DNA of 64,000 bases, taken from NCBI RefSeq assembly GCF_037126465.1, contig NC_088207.1, positions 48,046,143 to 48,110,142 of the forward strand, written 5' to 3'. The DNA is from Ornithodoros turicata. Taxonomy: Eukaryota; Arthropoda; Arachnida; Ixodida; Argasidae. The notes below the pieces were generated by a model. It saw only the letters and a program-made list of their open reading frames with translations. It made no database searches and was not told the DNA's origin. Shown here in pieces: positions 59,001-64,000 of the stretch. The first letter of the stretch is position 1; each line of letters opens with the position of its first letter. Both the position numbers and the translations under genes were made by a program.

Positions 59001-60368
59001 GTTCACTCCGTGAACATCAAGGGTCAAGCTCCAGGACCGCCTGTCGTTCAGCTGACAGACCTTGATGGAGGAATGCAGACGATGTTAAATGTCGTGTTAA
59101 AAAACGTCGTCCTTATACAGCCTTCTGCTTCAGTAGTCCTAAGGTCCCCAAGGTTTCTTCGATACGAACTTCCGAACGCCATGAGAGACCTGAATCCGAG
59201 ACACATTTTGAACTACTTAGGGTTCTTGGCACTAATACGTCTTGCACCCTTCTTTCCGGAAAGGATGCAAAATGTAAGGCTGCTGTTCAGCAAGAAAGTT
59301 CTTCGTCGCGCTAGCAACGTTGCCACCGATTCCAGGTCACTGTGCCTGAGGCTCGTCGACAAACTCCTTCCTGCTTGCCTGTCCAAATCGTTCATGGAAT
59401 TCAGCAGTGCCACTGGATCACCCGTCGTTGCCCGTGAGTGGTTGTCCCAGCTAGAGTCCGTTTTTCAGAAACAGATATATCACTTGCAGTGGATGGACGA
59501 CTTGTCTGCATTACTGGTGCGATATCGCATGAAGCATTGGCAGTTAGTCCGCTACTCGCCATACATGGTACGAGGTGAATGCTCACCTAGCTATCGTACA
59601 CCTGCAACCAGTCCGCTTCATTTTTACCACGGAGTATCTATTTTACGACAGCAGGAGGAGATACAAAACATACTGAGGAAAGGCGAACCCCGATTCTGGA
59701 GATCGACACCATCCATTTTTGAGACAGATTCGACTTACGACCACATGAGACAGGTGGTCTACGTTCCTGCAGGCATTGTCAACTCTTCAGTTTCTGCTTC
59801 TAGTACGCTGTTTACGTTTCACCTGGCCCGCTTTGCGGTGCGCGTTTACCGGTCACTGGCAGAAGTTCTCTTTGATGACAACATCTACGTGCGTGAATAC
59901 CCCCTGCGTTTTACTGAAGAGTCTCGCCGGAGTCTCAGCGAATTGCTCGACTGCTTTGAGCGCGATATCAGACAGCTTCCTTTCTCGCTTGGACCTGGTA
60001 GCATTGTAATGGACAGGGACTCTGTTCGACGTGCTGCCTTGGCGCAAACCGTTGCGGTACGTCTGGCATTCCGCGCGTTCCGGCAACTTTTGCATGCAAG
60101 ACGTATTTGGAAGTTGGACTTCCGTTTCAGTACCCTGCCCGGAGTGTCTGCTGATATGTTGTTTTTTGTTTATTTCGCTCTTGACAACTGCGAGTCTGCG
60201 GATGACGTGTACCAGATGGAGAAGGCCCGCTTCCGGTTGCCTGCTGAACATATGGTTAACGTGCCGTTGCGGCACCTCCCTGAGTTCGCGGGGCTATTCT
60301 CCTGCAAGAATGATACCAGTATGATTTTGCCCAAGATTGCTATCTGCGATGTAGGGAAACAACCTTGA
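56004..60368 (+). CDS. M13 (neprilysin/ECE-like) family membrane protein lacking the zinc motifs
   Basis: Predicted type II membrane protein of 1,454 residues from ATG 56,004. Order: a hydrophilic cytoplasmic region (1 to about 731, without recognised domain, with imperfect tyrosine-containing repeats at about 57,508-57,830); one transmembrane helix (about 733-758, LIAFCCCIALIVALLLLLL); then a 690-residue ectodomain with the M13 start CDNFYDHVCGEW (about 809-820) and the conserved VYVPAGI strand. Where active M13 peptidases have GHExxHGFDD the sequence is RSLAEVLFDD (about 1283-1292), and the ExxxD helix reads AxxxQ before LAFRAFRQ. The C-terminal CxxW is also absent. So it should not bind zinc or cut peptides; a pseudoprotease role is inferred. 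The frame is open from 55,770 and has ATGs at 55,803, 55,884 and 55,980, but a splice-acceptor-like CTTCTGCAG ends at 55,993 and 56,004 has the best start context. M13 families are large in ticks. Confidence 0.87.
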   Translation: MDIPGLSPVPAPRTIFTKSTDEAKANSSRFRSEIPTSEPFTDGVTVTLHRSSSDSLHGSPDCLSARSNATYVLTPSGMSSCASITSRCSAANAPMETSADIPEKPAPVEMEHEEKQEHLSLNFLEPSAEHGNAAASRSEQVRNDSSSKEILQCRNIGKRTLQVELHIDDSRAVDRTAQKVSMRSIASYLQKMVHSILGQKQEDERLVGSKYELGTAGAEGTPRVPRLPSLGHVPATAHQSTARMNEGSDNLFSVRALSNATERKPSQKPQPSAMKTDTNGRRVSDQTSARAASKSLHQPSTPITDRTHAIKSCDDGLLADIGETPRRKGTIHRDLEDGTSCQVATAPMSCDGSSTSTKGLPQMLHHTTQGGSVRKTKSTGEEYIAPRSAASVGLRQVELARDYKSACPLLRDPEVGLIVAQCADAPRQTAKPCISVSFRDDRNPSQIATSVAWKMTCAEGAQDRGDDEKFSNDAPLMPPVAAQQQSSEEPSRAKGSRGMVDSKIDYQREDTDELMQRPAVSSQHTPGSVQITQARYDYQMRNQDTLLHDKIDVPQASKSMYEYHAENAVEPSQTPAVALHRITDNQQPVETKNAYQSDNMEAPFLTAWERSERLTGKSNAEKSTAQRVHEAARTLAEIHRKKGSRFVKLEYCPSHSVARERRALVEGKPQENGLDSAEPPITKYVVLVRAESSEKAPAEAAAYKGKGVQNAQLISKQTFQKEVEVEHRDADFNTILIAFCCCIALIVALLLLLLTLKFSVFFRPRTTTTVTGGTTTVNPGPTVYQCSTTVCALEGEYIKSLLSTNTKPCDNFYDHVCGEWLKQHPHEATGVGSSMSSDAVLESVIANQTLPYLINSTLNDVRLASSLYKDCADRSKVGTAVVSAKEVFRQWTIRDWPRTGGTSSLDQVWTLAGELFRDLGIGGIVGIEIGVNPQDTYRSIIEMEEPQLIFFRGEETQKQIVDVFRGAVKEMAEDFGLDSAAQESTADEVMTVLVRMAYTVHSVNIKGQAPGPPVVQLTDLDGGMQTMLNVVLKNVVLIQPSASVVLRSPRFLRYELPNAMRDLNPRHILNYLGFLALIRLAPFFPERMQNVRLLFSKKVLRRASNVATDSRSLCLRLVDKLLPACLSKSFMEFSSATGSPVVAREWLSQLESVFQKQIYHLQWMDDLSALLVRYRMKHWQLVRYSPYMVRGECSPSYRTPATSPLHFYHGVSILRQQEEIQNILRKGEPRFWRSTPSIFETDSTYDHMRQVVYVPAGIVNSSVSASSTLFTFHLARFAVRVYRSLAEVLFDDNIYVREYPLRFTEESRRSLSELLDCFERDIRQLPFSLGPGSIVMDRDSVRRAALAQTVAVRLAFRAFRQLLHARRIWKLDFRFSTLPGVSADMLFFVYFALDNCESADDVYQMEKARFRLPAEHMVNVPLRHLPEFAGLFSCKNDTSMILPKIAICDVGKQP

Positions 60369-60624
60369 GAGGCTTCGTACAATGAATTAGGCAGAGCATA
60401 CAAAATATGCATCTGCCAATCTTACCTCCATATGGCGACCCTATTTTATATGAGGCCTTTGATCACCAGGTATCGATTTATATTAAACACAACATCATAT
60501 TGTTTGGCTTGTCAGTGTTCCATGTATTTTGCATGTGAGGTGGGGAACCTATGTCTGCAAGTTGAATCTGACCATCAGAACAAGCATGACTGGTTCGTGG
60601 ACTGGGTGGTGTTGGTCCTCCGAA
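60369..60624 (+). terminator. 3' flank of the M13-like gene with ATTAAA polyadenylation signal
   Basis: The common variant signal ATTAAA lies at 60,482-60,487, about 115 nt after the stop codon, and would give a short 3' UTR. No AATAAA closer. Confidence 0.4.
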
Positions 60625-60742
60625 GGGCCGTAGGATGTCCCGAACGGGCCGAATGGGCTGGGGAGCTGCTCCACTCCCAGAGCGTTAGTCGTGATGTTGC
60701 CCAGCTCTGATGCCGACAACGGCGAGTCCTTTCACCATCACC
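60625..60742 (+). mobile_element. 3' fragment of the tRNA-derived SINE
   Basis: CGTTAGTCGTGATGTTGCCC, CTCTGATGCCGACAACGGCG and TTTCACCATCACC match the end of the full SINE at 15.6-15.68 kb in order. The tRNA-like head is missing. Confidence 0.65.
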
Positions 60743-61338
60743 TGCGGCGACATTGCCTTGTTCTTTGGCGCGCGCGGTCCGCGTCGTCGTCGTACCCGGG
60801 CCGCCAGAGGTTCTTCGGTGTTAGGTCACGTGGGGTCACTCTGCTGGAACATTCACTTTCTTTCATACCCACTGACACATACCGAGCGACTGCGTTCGCT
60901 TGGTCAAAACGTAGAAATCTCGTGTGTTCTCGGTGGCGCTTTCCGAGCGCGAGAGTTTGCTATAGCTAGCATTTTTTTTCTCGCCCGGCCTCGAAGTGAC
61001 CGGCCAGCGGATTGCCAAGTATATATCCGGTGTCATCACCTTAGCACCGCGAGGATGGCAAGGACCCCCATTGGCCCCCACGTCGATGGTCACGTGGGTT
61101 AGCAGACGACGGTACCCGAAGACGAGCAACCGCGCTGCCCCTTTAGCGTGATCCAAGCGATTAAAACCGGTACATTCCTGGCACTCATATTCAGGAGGCA
61201 AGTGTCACGTGATTCGAGCGCTAGGCCATGTTACGACGAAATGACCACCCGAATCCGCCATTAGATTTGCTTGAGTGTAGAATATGGGCACAGGACGTCT
61301 TGACACAGGACAGGACAGAACATGAACGCCTGACGTCA
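60743..61338. other. No gene recognised; region between convergent genes
   Basis: Overlapping short open frames on both strands without domains. GC-rich around 60,760-60,810. Confidence 0.4.
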
Positions 61339-61371
61339 TTTATTTCTATAGCCCATACGCGATAGTTTATT
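61339..61371 (-). terminator. Polyadenylation signals of the carbonic-anhydrase-like gene
   Basis: On the minus strand AATAAA occurs at 61,366-61,371, about 17 nt after the stop codon, and again at 61,339-61,344. The second allows more normal spacing for a short 3' UTR. Confidence 0.5.
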
Positions 61372-61387
61372 GTGTACTATAATTTTC

Positions 61388-63759
61388 TTACTCGAAACTA
61401 TTGAAGTGAAAAATGACAAGACACGCAAGCATGGTGAGTGAGGTGGGGCAACTCGTGGTAGTCGCCCTTTGACTGGGGATGAACCGAAAGGAGCGGTAGA
61501 TGGGTCGAGCGCTTCCCCGTGCCGGTGCTATTCTTGTGTTGCCGGCTATGTCCAGTTTACATCGGGCGTGCTTCAGCTGACCCTTCAGGGTGCGGAGCGC
61601 CTCCAACTGTGCAGAAGTATACATATAGGCAAACGATGGAAACAGTCCGTCGTGCAGAAATCGCGAAAGAAGCTCGCTTACTTGGCTTTTACCGATGCTG
61701 ACTGCCCTCTCGAACACGACGGTGATGAGACGTTCGGTACAGGGCGGAAATGTGAGTGAGCCGGAGTAGAGGTAGAAGTTGATGGTAGACTGGGGCATGA
61801 ATGACGACAGGTAGAAGTTTGGAATGGTTGTGGGTTTGTCGGCGCTGGCACGCACTTGTGGAATGTTCGATATAAATTCATCCAGTTCGGAGTTGTTGGC
61901 CGGAACTTGCTGCGGACGAGAAATTGTTGATGAAAGATTGAAAGTTGTTGATGAAAGTTGATGAAAGAGAAATTGTTATTCGGCGCACGCGTGTTCCTCG
62001 TATGGTTTTCAGTTAATGGGGTTACACAGTATTGACCACGGTGCTTGACTTCTGTGGATCCTTTCACATACTTGATTCGGTTTCAATTGCGACTGACTTG
62101 AGCAATCATAAGGTTTGTGTCCATGCATTGTGTCCAGATGCCTTTCCGGGCACAGACGAAAGCAATATTTGTAGGTAGAGTATATAGGGTGTTTGCTCTA
62201 ACGTGTCAGAAATTATACTTAAAGCGAGCGATAAAAGAAAAGCAAGTGGTACTTTTCTTGATTACTTTACTTGAGTAAGAAACATGTACTGCTTCAGTAG
62301 TAGCACCTCTTTCTTCGTCAAGTAGCTGAAAAGTAGCGCTGGTTTCTCTTTTATCGCTCCCTTTAAATAACATTTCAGGATACGTTAGAGCAAACACCCT
62401 GTATGGTAAAGGCTGAAAGTGCAAAGGCATAAACAAGCAAAATCCCGAGACACAGGGACGTGTGTCGTCCTTTTCGTTCCTGTATATACAACAGCATGTT
62501 TTGCGCTTTGACCTGATGGCTGGCGCAAGGAAGCAATAACACCATCGCAAAACGCAAAGAAAGCTTACAGATTGCAGATTACATGAAATAAAATAAAAAA
62601 GTGTGATTATCTAGACGGGCAACAACAATGGCGAATTTCGGTGTAACGCGTAAAGTGTGGAACGCGTGCTCCCTACCTTAAATAGTATGGCGAGCGCCAA
62701 GAGGCCATTGACGCCTTTGAAGCAGTTGATTCCAATGTTGGTCTCCGTGTAGTGGATCAACTGCAACTGCATCCATCGGGATTAGCTCTACAGTAAGAGA
62801 AGAGGGGGCAGCAAGGTTGGTACCTCTGCAGCGTAGCCCGTACTGTCTATCTTGTGTTCGGACCCGTCGAATTCGCCTTTGCCAAAATGAAAGGCGCCCA
62901 TGACGAAGGTATACTCCACTTTAAGCGGTCCTCCGAACACGGCCAGACGAGACGAGTTTGGAAATAGCAACACTGAAAAAGGACTTTGATAGAGTCGCCT
63001 ATCTGTGGCCGCGCGAAGCGATGTTTTGCACTTTTCATAATTTGATGGTAAAATTGCTATATAATCGTTGCAATATTACAAACATCGCTGAAAGGACTGC
63101 TTAGACGAAGACTAACACAGCAACTGTCTCCAGATTTAATCAGCTTGGCGTCGTCATCCTGCCCTTACATATGCATACAAAGATCACATGATGTGTCCAG
63201 ACAGACAGACACATACAATTTATGAATTCACATTAAACTTGAATATAGATAGGACTTGGAGCAATATGGCAGTGTGCAATTCTAGGATGGGTTATGTGAA
63301 CGTGCCCTTGACTCACACGAATACCGGGCATGTGCCACAGACTAATTCTTACAAACATTTACACACGAAGATGATCAGGCGTAACTACAGCTTCTAGTCC
63401 CCTATAGATTGGAGCTACCCCCTAGTTTACTCCCCTGATCCTGAAGTTTACTCCTCAGTACTGAAAAAATCCCTAAACTTCGCATAAACATCCGTGCAAT
63501 TAGTCCCGAAGGAGACTAATAGTTGTGGCATTGCATCTTGTCCTAAAACGCACTAAAATGTATCTATAGTGTGTTGTTTAGACTGAATAAGACCTACGGT
63601 TAGTGCCGATAATTTGAACATCAAGCGCCATCTCATAGTCGTAGTTGAAGAAATGCATAGGGCTCATGGGTTTGTAGACGGACTGCAGGAAACGGAGTTC
63701 AACCGGCGACTGCATGCTTCCACCGCACAAAGGAAAAGTGGCAGGCCAGGTGTCGGGAG
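61388..63759 (-). CDS. Alpha-carbonic-anhydrase-related protein (zinc site lost), 3' four exons
   Basis: Exons on the minus strand: 63598-63759, 62824-62972, 62677-62766 and 61388-61909, all joining in phase and giving 305 residues plus a split first codon. Family landmarks in order: CGGSMQSPVEL, FGGPLKVEYTF, DGSEHKID, AELQLIHYTE, FKGVNGLLALAILFK, YSGSLTFPPCTE. In active alpha-CAs zinc is held by the two His of FHFHWG and the His of AELHLVH. Here the first pair reads AFHFGKG (only one His kept) and the third is AELQLIH (His to Gln). Two of three ligands are therefore absent and CO2 hydration is not expected, as in vertebrate CA-related proteins. The C-terminus ends in a hydrophobic stretch (SLTMLACLVIFHFNSFE) that fits a GPI-anchor signal, implying a secretory N-terminus encoded beyond the right window edge. 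A ligand-binding or scaffold role is inferred. Confidence 0.88.
62185..62401. mobile_element. 217-bp palindromic MITE (CAGGGTG ends), copy B
   Basis: Same family as 44,347-44,557: TAGGGTGTTTGCTCTAACG at the left, TTAGAGCAAACACCCTG at the right, and AAAGCGAGCGATAAAAG mirrored near the far end. TATA precedes it and TAT follows. It sits in the last intron of the carbonic-anhydrase-like gene. Confidence 0.85.
63380..63575. mobile_element. 'CTCCCC' MITE family, short copy
   Basis: ACAGCTTCTAGTCCCCTATAG, TTTACTCCCCTGATCC, TTTACTCCTCAGTACTG, CTAAACTTCGCATAAAC, TAGTCCCGAAGGAGACTAAT and a final GCACTAAAATG follow the order of blocks in 53,726-54,259, but the centre is deleted and the ends are decayed. 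It lies in the intron upstream of the second visible carbonic-anhydrase-like exon. Confidence 0.65.
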
Positions 63760-64000
63760 CTGCACAGCGGTCTCGGGGTTACCTCCTCTTCATAGTAAAA
63801 ACTGTCGCAATAAACCACTTAAATCGACAGTTTGTGGCCCACTCCAGTGGAGCCTCAGCTCGTGCAACTGACTGTCCGTCCTGTATAGGCTAGCGAGGTA
63901 TTCACTGCGAAGAACCGCGATTTCGCTCAAGAATAATGATATTAACTGTTAAGTGCGCACTTCGTCACGTCGCTAACGCCTTACTGAGGGGTACAGAAAA
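63760..64000 (-). other. Intron or upstream region of the carbonic-anhydrase-like gene
   Basis: The acceptor CTGTGCAG ends at 63,760, and the exon after it begins in phase 1 of a split codon, so at least one coding exon (signal peptide and N-terminus) lies at higher coordinates, outside the window. Nothing else recognised here. Confidence 0.6.

Noticed and set aside
63790..63870. An extra carbonic-anhydrase exon reading LRLHWSGPQTVDLSGLL on the minus strand
   Set aside because: It does not match the family N-terminus, runs into stops, and lies upstream of a good acceptor at 63,760. Treated as intron.

Overview
The window looks like nuclear DNA of an arachnid, most probably a hard tick (Ixodidae). 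The evidence is intron-rich genes with GT-AG splice sites, arthropod-type homologues, a tRNA-derived SINE that resembles the tick SINE family known as Ruka, and a dense background of palindromic MITEs, LINE 3' ends and a broken Ty3/gypsy element. No prokaryotic, organellar or viral gene was recognised.

Layout. From 1 to about 24 kb there is no convincing host gene. This part holds LINE debris (3' end at 1-830, RNase H piece at 17.9-18.45 kb), a degenerate Ty3/gypsy copy on the minus strand (15.1-17.9 kb) interrupted by an intact SINE with a 12-bp target duplication, and several foldback elements. At 24.36-25.38 kb lies a single-exon forkhead gene of the FoxG/sloppy-paired class, with a plausible core promoter just upstream. 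From 25.4 to 43.9 kb there is again no recognised gene. It holds several MITEs (36.6, 38.1, 38.5 and 41 kb) and a pentanucleotide (ATTCC-like) satellite patch at 39.6 kb.

The right third carries three enzyme-family genes. A complete 15-exon GH35 beta-galactosidase gene runs on the minus strand from 52,730 to 43,925. I could chain its exons in phase into 649 residues with both catalytic glutamates; one 68-nt intron has a GC donor. On the plus strand (about 56.0-60.4 kb) is an uninterrupted M13 (neprilysin/ECE-like) gene with a very long cytoplasmic N-terminus and one transmembrane helix; its ectodomain has lost the HExxH and ExxxD zinc motifs. Convergent to it, the 3' four exons of an alpha-carbonic-anhydrase-family gene (63,759-61,388, minus) encode a protein that lacks two of the three zinc histidines and ends in a GPI-anchor-like tail; its 5' exon(s) lie beyond the window.

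The genes do not form a pathway. Two neighbouring convergent genes both encode apparent pseudoenzymes of secreted or membrane enzyme families. The introns of the beta-galactosidase and carbonic-anhydrase-like genes each carry a copy of the same approximately 215-bp palindromic MITE. Exon boundaries were placed by hand from splice consensus and reading phase; family assignments rest on motif recognition, not on a database search.
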